The translations under genes were made by a program, and so were the position numbers. From the NCBI GenBank assembly GCA_048498415.1, contig JBEHYA010000063.1:1-12412 (forward strand): 12,412 nt of DNA, in the 5' to 3' direction. Under the pieces are notes generated by a model. It was not told the origin of the DNA. It ran no database searches and saw only the letters and a program-made list of their open reading frames with translations. The DNA comes from JBEHYA01 sp048498415 (GTDB lineage Bacteria; Pseudomonadota; Alphaproteobacteria; UBA9219; RGZA01). Every line of letters begins with the position of its first letter. Position 1 is the stretch's first letter. Below are positions 1-5,873 of this stretch, in pieces.

Positions 1-164
1 AGTTCGCAATCTTCCACGCCCATGCCTTCGCCATTGGCCTTTTCGGCCATGATCTGGAGGGTGGGGGCTTTCTGGCTGCCCATAATGGAGACGCGCACGA
101 GTTCGTAGCCCATGCTTTGAAGCATGGGTTCGATAATCGCGCTGATGCGGCCTTCCAGATTCAT
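1..164 (-). CDS. rimP: Ribosome maturation factor RimP (N-terminal part; runs off the left edge)
   Basis: RimP binds the free 30S subunit in the cytoplasm and helps it mature. Only the first 54 codons are present. They begin MNLEGRISAIIEPMLQSMGY, followed by ELVRVSI, a run of residues typical of the RimP N-terminal domain (family about 150–170 residues), and end near MGVEDCE, where the family continues into the conserved segment before the second strand. The ATG at 164–162 is preceded by AAAGGG at 176–171, a fair ribosome binding site six bases away. trmB lies upstream across a 157-base gap that holds a terminator and possible promoter. In most proteobacteria rimP heads an operon with nusA and infB. 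That would lie beyond base 1 and cannot be checked here. Confidence 0.93.
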   Translation of the reverse strand, partial: MNLEGRISAIIEPMLQSMGYELVRVSIMGSQKAPTLQIMAEKANGEGMGVEDCE

Positions 165-184
165 CGGTTGCCCTTTAAGCAAAC

Positions 185-211
185 AAAAAAGGCGGGGTTT
201 TTGACCCCACC
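185..211 (-). terminator. Rho-independent terminator, or attenuator, just upstream of rimP
   Basis: Read on the minus strand, GGTGGGGT (211–204), loop CAAAA or slightly larger, ACCCCGCC (198–191) forms an 8-bp stem with one G·U pair and is followed at once by six T residues (190–185), then G and TTT. This is a textbook intrinsic terminator. It lies 111 bases past the trmB stop and 20 bases before the rimP start, so it may simply end the trmB message. Because the rimP ribosome binding site begins only nine bases after the T-run, it could also act as an attenuator in the rimP leader. Confidence 0.8.
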
Positions 212-244
212 TCATCAAACTCAATGATAAGATTTAATGGGGCT

Positions 245-273
245 AAACTAGGCCCCAGCCCCCCAAAAAGCAA
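245..273 (-). promoter_or_regulatory. Weak candidate sigma70 promoter for rimP
   Basis: On the minus strand TTGCTT (273–268) and TAGTTT (250–245) are separated by 17 bases. This is the best -35/-10 pair I see in the gap between trmB and rimP. The spacer is very G-rich and the -10 is poor, so the assignment is tentative. If real, the transcript would start near 238 and carry the terminator hairpin at 211–191 in its leader. Confidence 0.25.
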
Positions 274-321
274 GGGTATTTAGCCCCTTTTAAGCCCGTT
301 TTTGTGGATTATTGGCAGATT

Positions 322-1017
322 TTAGGCCCGTAAGAAGCTGTAATAGCGCGGGCCCTGCCAATCATTATATTTCTTTTTTGCCAAAGATTTTTCTTCGTAA
401 CGCGTAAAGGGCCAGTCGGCGGGGCGTTCTTTATGAATGCCGTTTAACGTGCCGGGGGCGGGGGTGAAGTCGGGGGAGGCGAGCAAATGTTCTTCCATCC
501 AGCTCTGGAGCACGGGATCATCGCTGGCAATTGAAAGTTCGGCGCCTTTTTTCATGATGCGGGCAAGCTTCGGCAGGTTATCGGGGCCGATGAAGCGGCG
601 TTCGGCATGGCGCTTTTTGGGCCAGGGGTCGGCATACATCACAAAAGCGCGGGCGATGCTGCCCTCCGGCAACTGGTCGATGAGCTTGCGCGCATCATCA
701 TCGAGGATGCGGATATTCTCGATTTTTTGTTCGTTGATGTGGCCCAATAGATTGGCGATACCGTTGATGAACGGCTCGCAGCCGATAAAGCCGTAATCGG
801 GGAAGCGTTTGGCATAGGCGGCCATATGTTCGCCGCCGCCAAAGCCGACTTCCAGCCAGACTTCTTTTTTGCCGGGAAAAAGTTTTTTAAGATCAAGCGG
901 CGCACTGGCATCAATGCGCAGACGCGGCAGCAGCGTCGCCATCAATTCCGATTTTTTCGCGCGGAGCGGCTTACCCTTGCGGCGGCCAAAGAGGGTGTAT
1001 TTGTTTTCAGGCTGCAT
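322..1017 (-). CDS. trmB: tRNA (guanine-N7-)-methyltransferase TrmB
   Basis: TrmB uses SAM to methylate N7 of G46 in the tRNA variable loop, in the cytoplasm. The protein has 231 residues, normal for the family. The N-terminus carries the typical LFGRRKGKPLR segment (9–19). SAM-binding motif I is EVGFGGGEH (56–64), the acidic and catalytic DPWPKKRH motif lies at 130–137, and the C-terminal TRYEEK (205–210) is the family's late tRNA-contact motif. The start is fixed by the N-terminal match, but no Shine–Dalgarno sequence precedes it: the upstream bases are GTAATTTT, next to the inverted-repeat element ending at 1027. metK lies upstream and supplies SAM. The terminator before rimP probably ends this transcript. 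Confidence 0.97.
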   Translation of the reverse strand: MQPENKYTLFGRRKGKPLRAKKSELMATLLPRLRIDASAPLDLKKLFPGKKEVWLEVGFGGGEHMAAYAKRFPDYGFIGCEPFINGIANLLGHINEQKIENIRILDDDARKLIDQLPEGSIARAFVMYADPWPKKRHAERRFIGPDNLPKLARIMKKGAELSIASDDPVLQSWMEEHLLASPDFTPAPGTLNGIHKERPADWPFTRYEEKSLAKKKYNDWQGPRYYSFLRA

Positions 1018-1026
1018 AAAATTACA

Positions 1027-1103
1027 TGAACATCCCGGCGAAAGCCGGGATCCAGTTTGGTTCCTTTAAAGAAACTGGATACCAGCTTTCGCTGGTATGT
1101 TCA
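1027..1103. repeat. Nested inverted-repeat (REP/BIME- or MITE-like) element between metK and trmB
   Basis: The 77 bases run from TGAACAT (1027–1033) to its complement ATGTTCA (1097–1103), and the arms stay complementary for about 32 bases each, down to ATCCAGTTT (1050–1058) and AAACTGGAT (1072–1080), with four mismatches. Each arm also folds alone into a perfect 8-bp hairpin: ATCCCGGC/GCCGGGAT around GAAA (1032–1051) and ATACCAGC/GCTGGTAT around TTTC (1079–1098). The centre holds CTTTAAAG. I recognise the CCCGGCGAAAGCCGGGATCCAG theme as a widespread proteobacterial intergenic repeat. I see no coding capacity and no clear target-site duplication. Copies elsewhere in the genome cannot be tested here. 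Confidence 0.85.
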
Positions 1104-1134
1104 TTGCTTTTGTACCGGGAATGCCTGGGAAGGA

Positions 1135-2304
1135 TTACACGTTAAAAGCTGATTTGAGCTTGGGAACTAAATCCGTCTTTTCCCAGCTGAAGCTACCATC
1201 CAGACCCGGCTCGCGGCCGAAGTGGCCGTAGGACGAGGTCTTGGTATAGATGGGCTTGTTGAGGCCGAGATATTCGCGGATGGCGCGGGGGGTCAGCGGC
1301 ATCAGCTGCTGCAGGGTATCCACCAGCTTGTATTCATCCACCTTGCAGGTGCCGAACGTGTTGATGTAGACGGCCAATGGGTAAGCCACGCCAATCGCAT
1401 AGGCGATCTGGATGGTGCAGCGTTCCGCCAAACCGGCAGCGACCACGTTCTTGGCGAGATAACGCGCCGCATAAGCCGCCGAACGATCGACCTTGGTGGG
1501 ATCTTTGCCCGAGAATGCGCCGCCGCCATGCGGGGCCGCGCCGCCATAGGTATCCACGATGATTTTGCGGCCCGTTAAGCCGGTATCACCATCCGGCCCG
1601 CCGATCACGAAACGACCGGTGGGGTTCACATAGAAATCCTTCTCATCGCACATCCAGCCTTCCGGCAGGGCTTTGAGGACATGCGGGCGCACCATTTCGC
1701 GCACCTGGTCGGTATCGACCTTTTCATTATGCTGGTGCGACACAACAATCGAATGCGCGCGGATGGGTTTGCCGGCTACATATTCCAGCGTGACCTGGCT
1801 TTTCGCATCGGGGCCCAGCATGGGGAGCTGGCCGCTATGGCGGGCTTCCGAGAGGCTGCGCAGAATATTATGCGCGAACATGATGGGCGCCGGCATCAGT
1901 TCCGGCGTTTCGTTGCAGGCATAACCGAACATGATGCCCTGGTCGCCCGCGCCTTCATCCTTGTTGCCCGACGCATCGACGCCCTGCGCGATGTCGGAAG
2001 ACTGCGCATGCACCAGCACATCGATATTTACCCACTGCCAGTGGAAACCTTTTTGCGCATAGCCGATCTGGCGAATGGCTTCGCGCGCGGCGTGCTGCAT
2101 TTCCATGGGCGTAATGCTATCGGGCCCGCGCACTTCGCCGGCCAGCGTGATGTGGTTGGTGGTCGCCAGCGTTTCAACGGCAACACGCGCATAGGGATCG
2201 GCATGCAGGAACAGATCCACCATGCTGTCGGAGATGCGGTCGCACACTTTATCGGGGTGGCCTTCGGAAACGGATTCGCTGGTGAAAAGATAGTTGCGTG
2301 ACAT
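1135..2304 (-). CDS. metK: S-adenosylmethionine synthetase MetK
   Basis: MetK makes SAM from methionine and ATP. It is a cytosolic Mg/K-dependent tetramer in the family. The protein has 389 residues. Visible motifs are SEGHPDK (13–19, with the catalytic His16 and metal ligand Asp18), the signature GAGDQGIMF (118–126) and the P-loop-like GGGAFSGKDPTK (260–271). I start at the ATG 2304–2302, which gives the canonical MSRNYLFTSESVSEGH. An in-frame TTG at 2373 would add 23 residues that do not resemble the family, and it coincides with the likely -35 box. The ribosome binding site is weak (AAAGAA about seven bases upstream). It follows a small regulator with its own promoter candidate between. 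The roughly 35-base leader is too short for a SAM riboswitch. Confidence 0.98.
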   Translation of the reverse strand: MSRNYLFTSESVSEGHPDKVCDRISDSMVDLFLHADPYARVAVETLATTNHITLAGEVRGPDSITPMEMQHAAREAIRQIGYAQKGFHWQWVNIDVLVHAQSSDIAQGVDASGNKDEGAGDQGIMFGYACNETPELMPAPIMFAHNILRSLSEARHSGQLPMLGPDAKSQVTLEYVAGKPIRAHSIVVSHQHNEKVDTDQVREMVRPHVLKALPEGWMCDEKDFYVNPTGRFVIGGPDGDTGLTGRKIIVDTYGGAAPHGGGAFSGKDPTKVDRSAAYAARYLAKNVVAAGLAERCTIQIAYAIGVAYPLAVYINTFGTCKVDEYKLVDTLQQLMPLTPRAIREYLGLNKPIYTKTSSYGHFGREPGLDGSFSWEKTDLVPKLKSAFNV

Positions 2305-2344
2305 GGGAAATTCTTTGGAAATTTTGAATGGATGAGGGAGGCCA

Positions 2345-2373
2345 AGAATACGGAATTCGTGCCGCTTAGCCAA
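2345..2373 (-). promoter_or_regulatory. Candidate sigma70 promoter for metK
   Basis: Minus-strand TTGGCT (2373–2368) and TATTCT (2350–2345) are separated by exactly 17 bases in the 80-base gap between the regulator stop and the metK start. Transcription would begin near 2338 and leave a leader of about 35 bases. The -35 box sits inside the short dyad GCTT-GGCT-AAGC (2375–2364), a possible operator half-site pair. Confidence 0.5.
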
Positions 2374-2384
2374 GCATTATGTAT

Positions 2385-2849
2385 TTACGCATTATCGCGC
2401 ATGGCGCGGATAAGGTCGAGCACGCGGCGGCGCTTGGTCTCGTCATCGATGTGGTAATAGGCGCGCAGTAAATCGGCGGTCTCGCGCGAGGCCAGATCGA
2501 AATTGGGCGGCATGTCTTCAAGGCCTGCCTGCTGCTGGTCGGCGATGCCGGGCGGCTGGCTGGAAAGCATCGGCGCGCCTTCGAAGAAATATTCCATCGA
2601 GGTCTTGAGGAGCTTGGCCAGTTCATACAGGCGCGTGGCGGGCAGCTTGTTAAGGCCGCGTTCGTATTTCTGCACCTGCTGGAAGGTGATGCCGAGCATT
2701 TCGGCTAGCGCTTCCTGACTGAGGCCCACCACCAGACGGCGCATGCGGAGGCGCTGGCCGAGGTAATCTTCCAGCGAAGATTCCGGTTCCTTGGCTTCGT
2801 CGTTCTCGGGCGTTGGTAAGGAGTTGGGCAAGGCTTTAGCCGTTTGCAT
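2385..2849 (-). CDS. XRE-family transcriptional regulator (PhrR-like)
   Basis: This is a 154-residue DNA-binding protein. Residues 1–26 look disordered and charged. An XRE/Cro-type helix-turn-helix domain follows (about 32–86), with the core GLSQEALAEMLGITFQQVQKYE in two turns of the motif: GLSQEALAEMLG at 42–53 and TFQQVQKYERG at 55–65. After a linker rich in Pro and Gln, the tail (about 115–152) is helical and charged and ends RRRVLDLIRAM. Its position between lnt and metK matches PhrR of Sinorhizobium, a pH- and stress-responsive regulator reported beside actA, an lnt homologue. The target here is unknown; autoregulation or metK are inferences. The ATG at 2849–2847 has no Shine–Dalgarno sequence, but a stop codon shortly upstream excludes a longer form. 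Confidence 0.9.
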   Translation of the reverse strand: MQTAKALPNSLPTPENDEAKEPESSLEDYLGQRLRMRRLVVGLSQEALAEMLGITFQQVQKYERGLNKLPATRLYELAKLLKTSMEYFFEGAPMLSSQPPGIADQQQAGLEDMPPNFDLASRETADLLRAYYHIDDETKRRRVLDLIRAMRDNA

Positions 2850-2876
2850 AAATGGATATGAGTAGCATCATTCGTA

Positions 2877-2905
2877 AGTATGGTATCAGTCGCCGAAACG
2901 ATCAA
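2877..2905 (-). promoter_or_regulatory. Candidate sigma70 promoter for the XRE regulator
   Basis: Minus-strand TTGATC (2905–2900) and CATACT (2882–2877) are 17 bases apart in the 79-base gap after lnt. A start near 2870 would leave a leader of about 20 bases without a Shine–Dalgarno sequence. It is the best promoter-like pair in this gap. Confidence 0.45.
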
Positions 2906-2912
2906 GCGTTTC
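2895..2912. promoter_or_regulatory. Dyad operator candidate over the regulator's -35 box
   Basis: GAAACG (2895–2900), six bases, CGTTTC (2907–2912) is a perfect inverted repeat that covers the predicted -35 hexamer. XRE regulators usually bind such dyads as dimers and often repress their own gene, so this is a natural candidate for autoregulation. A 6+6 repeat could also occur by chance. Confidence 0.35.
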
Positions 2913-2928
2913 AAGTGAAAAATCCGGC

Positions 2929-4482
2929 TTACGGGCGATTGTGCATAAATGTGTATGCAATCACGGCGGCTAATAGCAGCGCGGCCGCGATTAAAGCCGG
3001 CAGATCATTGAATTGGGAATACGGGGTGACATTTTCAAGTGCGGCGGGCAACGGGCCGTCGATGATGCCGCGGGCATCCAGCGGCAGCGATTTGATAATG
3101 CGGCCAAGCGGATCGACAATCGCGCTGATGCCGCTGTTGGCGGCGCGCACCAGCCCCACGCCCTGTTCAATTGCCCGCACGCGCGCCATGGCGAAATGCT
3201 GATAGGGGCCCGAGGTATTGCCGAACCACGCATCGTTGGTCACCTGCAGGAGCCAGCCGGGTTTATCGGTTTCATTCACGATTGAACCGCCGAAGATGGC
3301 TTCGTAGCAGATCATCGGGCTGACATTGGGGGCGCCCGGAATGCGTAAGGTTTTGGCGCCGGCGCCGGAGCTGAAATCCGCGGCATTCGTCACATCAGCT
3401 GCGATGGGCAGCGTGCGCAGAATTTTATGCAGCGGAATATATTCGCCGAAGGGCACGAGATGGCTTTTATCATAGAGCCCGCGGATATCGCCTTTATAAT
3501 CGAGCACCGCGAGGGAATTGAAATAGTGGGGGCCGTCTTTGCTGGGCGTGCCGGTAAGCAGCGCGCCGCCTTTGGGGATGATGCGGGCTAGCACGTTGCG
3601 TGCCGGCGCATCGGTGGTGAGGAAGAACGGGGAGGCGGTTTCCGGCCAGATGATGAGGCTGGGCTTGGCATCGCCCTTCTGATTGGAAAGGGCGATGTAT
3701 TGGTTGAGCGCTGCCACGCGCTGATCCTGCGTGCGGCGCTCGGTTTGCGGGATGGCGGCCTGAACGATGCGGAGGTTTACATTGGCGACGTTAGTGACGG
3801 GAATGGCGCGGATGCGATCCTGCCCCCACACGGCAAGGCCGGCGAGTGCAATCCAGACAAGCGCCACGCAGGTGATGCTGGCTTTGCGCGGGACTTCGAA
3901 GACCAGACTAAAACTGGTTGCGGCAAGCAGCGTGAGCAGGGTAAGCCCGGCAATGCCGAACAGGCTGGCGGATTGGATGACCGCATCAAAACCCGTCCAG
4001 ATATAGCCCGCCAGATTCCACGGGAAGCCGCTGAGCAAAACGCCGCGCAGCATTTCGGCGAAGAATAAAGTGGCGGCAAGGGCCAGCGCATGGGCGGTGG
4101 GCGCATCGCGCAGCCATTTGGTGGCAAGCCATGCAGCAATCGCAAAGAGCAGCGCAAGCCAAGCGGGCAAGGCAAGCAGCGAGAAGGGCAGTACCCACCA
4201 GTAACGCTGGATATCGATGAAGAGCGAGGCGGAGATCCAGTACAGGCCGCAGGTATAAAGGCCGAGCGCGTAGAGGAAGGCGAGCCCGAAGGCCTGTTTG
4301 TTATTGGGCGTCTGGCGCAGCATGAGGGCCAGCACGGCAAGGCCGACGATGAAGAAAACGGGGAGCGAAACCGGCGCGAAGGATAAGGCGCCAAGCGCGC
4401 CTAATAATAATGCGAAAAACGCACGGACGCGCAGCGAGCGGCTTTGCAGAGTATCAGCGAAGGTGCGCAGCGCCTCGAACAT
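2929..4482 (-). CDS. lnt: Apolipoprotein N-acyltransferase Lnt
   Basis: Lnt transfers a fatty acid from phospholipid to the N-terminal cysteine of apolipoproteins in the inner membrane, the last step of lipoprotein maturation. The protein has 517 residues, the usual length. Residues about 20–220 contain a series of hydrophobic segments. The periplasmic nitrilase-fold domain covers about 236–480, and a last membrane helix lies at about 494–513. The Glu–Lys–Cys triad is visible as IIWPE (Glu281), YDKSH (Lys339) and MICYE (Cys392), close to positions 267, 335 and 387 of the E. coli enzyme. The start ATG lies three bases after the corC stop, without a clear ribosome binding site, so translational coupling is likely. 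A homologue, actA, affects acid tolerance in Sinorhizobium. Confidence 0.97.
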   Translation of the reverse strand: MFEALRTFADTLQSRSLRVRAFFALLLGALGALSFAPVSLPVFFIVGLAVLALMLRQTPNNKQAFGLAFLYALGLYTCGLYWISASLFIDIQRYWWVLPFSLLALPAWLALLFAIAAWLATKWLRDAPTAHALALAATLFFAEMLRGVLLSGFPWNLAGYIWTGFDAVIQSASLFGIAGLTLLTLLAATSFSLVFEVPRKASITCVALVWIALAGLAVWGQDRIRAIPVTNVANVNLRIVQAAIPQTERRTQDQRVAALNQYIALSNQKGDAKPSLIIWPETASPFFLTTDAPARNVLARIIPKGGALLTGTPSKDGPHYFNSLAVLDYKGDIRGLYDKSHLVPFGEYIPLHKILRTLPIAADVTNAADFSSGAGAKTLRIPGAPNVSPMICYEAIFGGSIVNETDKPGWLLQVTNDAWFGNTSGPYQHFAMARVRAIEQGVGLVRAANSGISAIVDPLGRIIKSLPLDARGIIDGPLPAALENVTPYSQFNDLPALIAAALLLAAVIAYTFMHNRP

Positions 4483-4485
4483 GGA

Positions 4486-5370
4486 TCAGGACGCTTGATT
4501 ATCCTTTGGGAGATTTAGAACCCGCAGGCGGCGGATGCGGCGGGTATCGGCATCGATAACTTCAAAAACGACGCCGCTTTTGTGCTGCAGGCGTTCGCCC
4601 TTGGCGGGGATGCGGCCGGCAATGGCGAATACGAGGCCCGCCAGCGTATCGACTTCCTGCCGTTCGTCTTCGCCTAAAATCGAGCCGAACTGGGCTTCAA
4701 AATCTTCGACCGGCAGGCGGGCATCGGTGAGCACGCTACCATCTTCCTTGCGCTGGAGCAGCGTGGGCGCGCCGGGTTCATCGTATTCATCATCAATCTC
4801 GCCCACAATTTCTTCCACGACGTCTTCGATTGTGACCAGGCCATCCACGCCGCCGAATTCATCGACGACAAGCGCCATGTGGCGGCGCTTCTGGCGCATT
4901 TGCAGCAAAAGTTTAGTGACCGGCATGCCATGCGGCACGAAAAAGAGTTTACGCAGAATATCGCGGATGCCGACATTGCGGCCATCGGTGAGGCTCACCG
5001 TGATATCTTTGATATGTACGAAGCCGATCACGTCATCGAGGGTTTTACGGTAGACGGGCACGCGGCTATGGCCGCTTTCCGCCATCATGGCGACCAGCTT
5101 TTTCATGCCGGTATCTTCTTCCACCGCCACCACATCGGCGCGTGGCGTCATGATATCCGAGACCTTGCGGTCGCGGGCTTTCAGTAAATTGGTGAGAAGT
5201 TCTTTTTCCGCGGCATGCGAGGCCGAGGGCGTATCGGGCTCTTCGATGATTTCTTCGATGGCATCGATGATCGCCTCTTCCTCGCGCCGGCGGGTTAAGA
5301 ACGCGGTGAGCCGCGCGCGCCATTCGGCCAAAATACCGGGTGGGTGACTGGCAGCGGGAGGTTCGGTCAT
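4486..5370 (-). CDS. corC: CorC/TlyC-family CBS-domain protein
   Basis: This is a 294-residue soluble protein of the CorC/HlyC group, linked in enterobacteria to magnesium and cobalt efflux and in rhizobia annotated as TlyC. Its molecular activity is not settled. Residues about 30–60 are acidic and helical. Two CBS motifs follow (about 70–125 and 135–195), with KVSDIMTPRADV (69–80) opening the first and VVDEFGGVDGLVTIEDVVEE (168–187) in the second. The C-terminal CorC_HlyC domain spans about 210–288. The DUF21 membrane domain found in longer relatives is absent, which fits the short form encoded beside ybeY and lnt. Its ATG overlaps the ybeY stop as ATGA, so coupled translation is likely. Confidence 0.93.
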   Translation of the reverse strand: MTEPPAASHPPGILAEWRARLTAFLTRRREEEAIIDAIEEIIEEPDTPSASHAAEKELLTNLLKARDRKVSDIMTPRADVVAVEEDTGMKKLVAMMAESGHSRVPVYRKTLDDVIGFVHIKDITVSLTDGRNVGIRDILRKLFFVPHGMPVTKLLLQMRQKRRHMALVVDEFGGVDGLVTIEDVVEEIVGEIDDEYDEPGAPTLLQRKEDGSVLTDARLPVEDFEAQFGSILGEDERQEVDTLAGLVFAIAGRIPAKGERLQHKSGVVFEVIDADTRRIRRLRVLNLPKDNQAS

Positions 5371-5873
5371 GCTTTTGGTTTTACCTTAGGTGTTTTGGCG
5401 GGCGTTTCATAGGGATCAGGCAGGCCGAGGCTGTGAAGGATTTTCTTCTCTAACCCTTCCATCGCCGCGGCTTGTTTATCGGATCCGTGATCGTAGCCTA
5501 GCAAATGCAGCAGCCCATGTACAATCAGGTGCATCAGGTGCGCATTCACCGGCTTTTTGAGCCGCTTTGATTCTGCCACGCAATACCGCAACGATAGTGC
5601 GATATCGCCCAGGTATACTTCCTGCTTCGGTTTTAGCTTTTTTAATTCACGCGGGGCGAACTGCGGAAAAGAAAGCACGTTGGTGGCTTTATCCTTGCCG
5701 CGGTAATCGTGATTAAGGGAACGGATTTTGGCGTTGGTTGTGACCAGCACGGCGAATGTGCCGGAGGGTTGCCCACGTAAAAACGGCGCGGCGGCTTTGA
5801 CCGCCTTGTTGATAAGGCGGGCGACGGGGATGGCGCCGGCTTTTACTTCAATAATTACATCCGGCCGGTACAT
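5367..5873 (-). CDS. ybeY: Endoribonuclease YbeY
   Basis: YbeY is a zinc-dependent metalloprotein needed for 16S rRNA 3'-end maturation and late 70S ribosome quality control. The protein has 168 residues. The zinc motif HGLLHLLGYDH is complete, with His119, His123 and His129, and the conserved NVLSFP (65–70) and YLGDIALS (87–94) precede it. The last 15 residues are a Pro/Lys-rich tail (about 153–168) beyond the usual fold. The start overlaps the end of miaB by 19 bases. The next gene, corC, overlaps its stop by four bases. The neighbour usually found between miaB and ybeY, the PhoH-like ATPase gene ybeZ/phoH, is not here. Confidence 0.96.
   Translation of the reverse strand: MYRPDVIIEVKAGAIPVARLINKAVKAAAPFLRGQPSGTFAVLVTTNAKIRSLNHDYRGKDKATNVLSFPQFAPRELKKLKPKQEVYLGDIALSLRYCVAESKRLKKPVNAHLMHLIVHGLLHLLGYDHGSDKQAAAMEGLEKKILHSLGLPDPYETPAKTPKVKPKA

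Noticed and set aside
1027..1103. CRISPR-like repeat
   Set aside because: There are only two arms, in inverted orientation, with no regular spacers, no further direct copies in the window and no cas genes.
1681..2301. 206-codon plus-strand open frame opposite metK
   Set aside because: It is the antisense shadow of the conserved metK gene, rich in Arg, Gly and His without a recognisable domain. Other long opposite- or alternative-frame reads (for example 3777–4394 minus, inside lnt) have the same cause.
2302..2373. Longer metK form starting at a TTG at 2373 (23 extra residues)
   Set aside because: The extra residues do not match the family, the canonical MSRNYLFTSESV start lies at 2304, and the TTG belongs to the likely -35 box.
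2305..2384. A SAM-sensing riboswitch upstream of metK
   Set aside because: SAM-II and SAM/SAH riboswitches occur before methionine-cycle genes in alphaproteobacteria, so I looked. The gap is 80 bases and the best promoter leaves a leader of about 35 bases. I see no pseudoknot-forming pairs and no conserved riboswitch core.
2905..2935. Terminator directly after lnt (GCCGGATTTTT)
   Set aside because: There is a short T-run, but no convincing GC-rich stem before it; the best pairing is about three to four base pairs.
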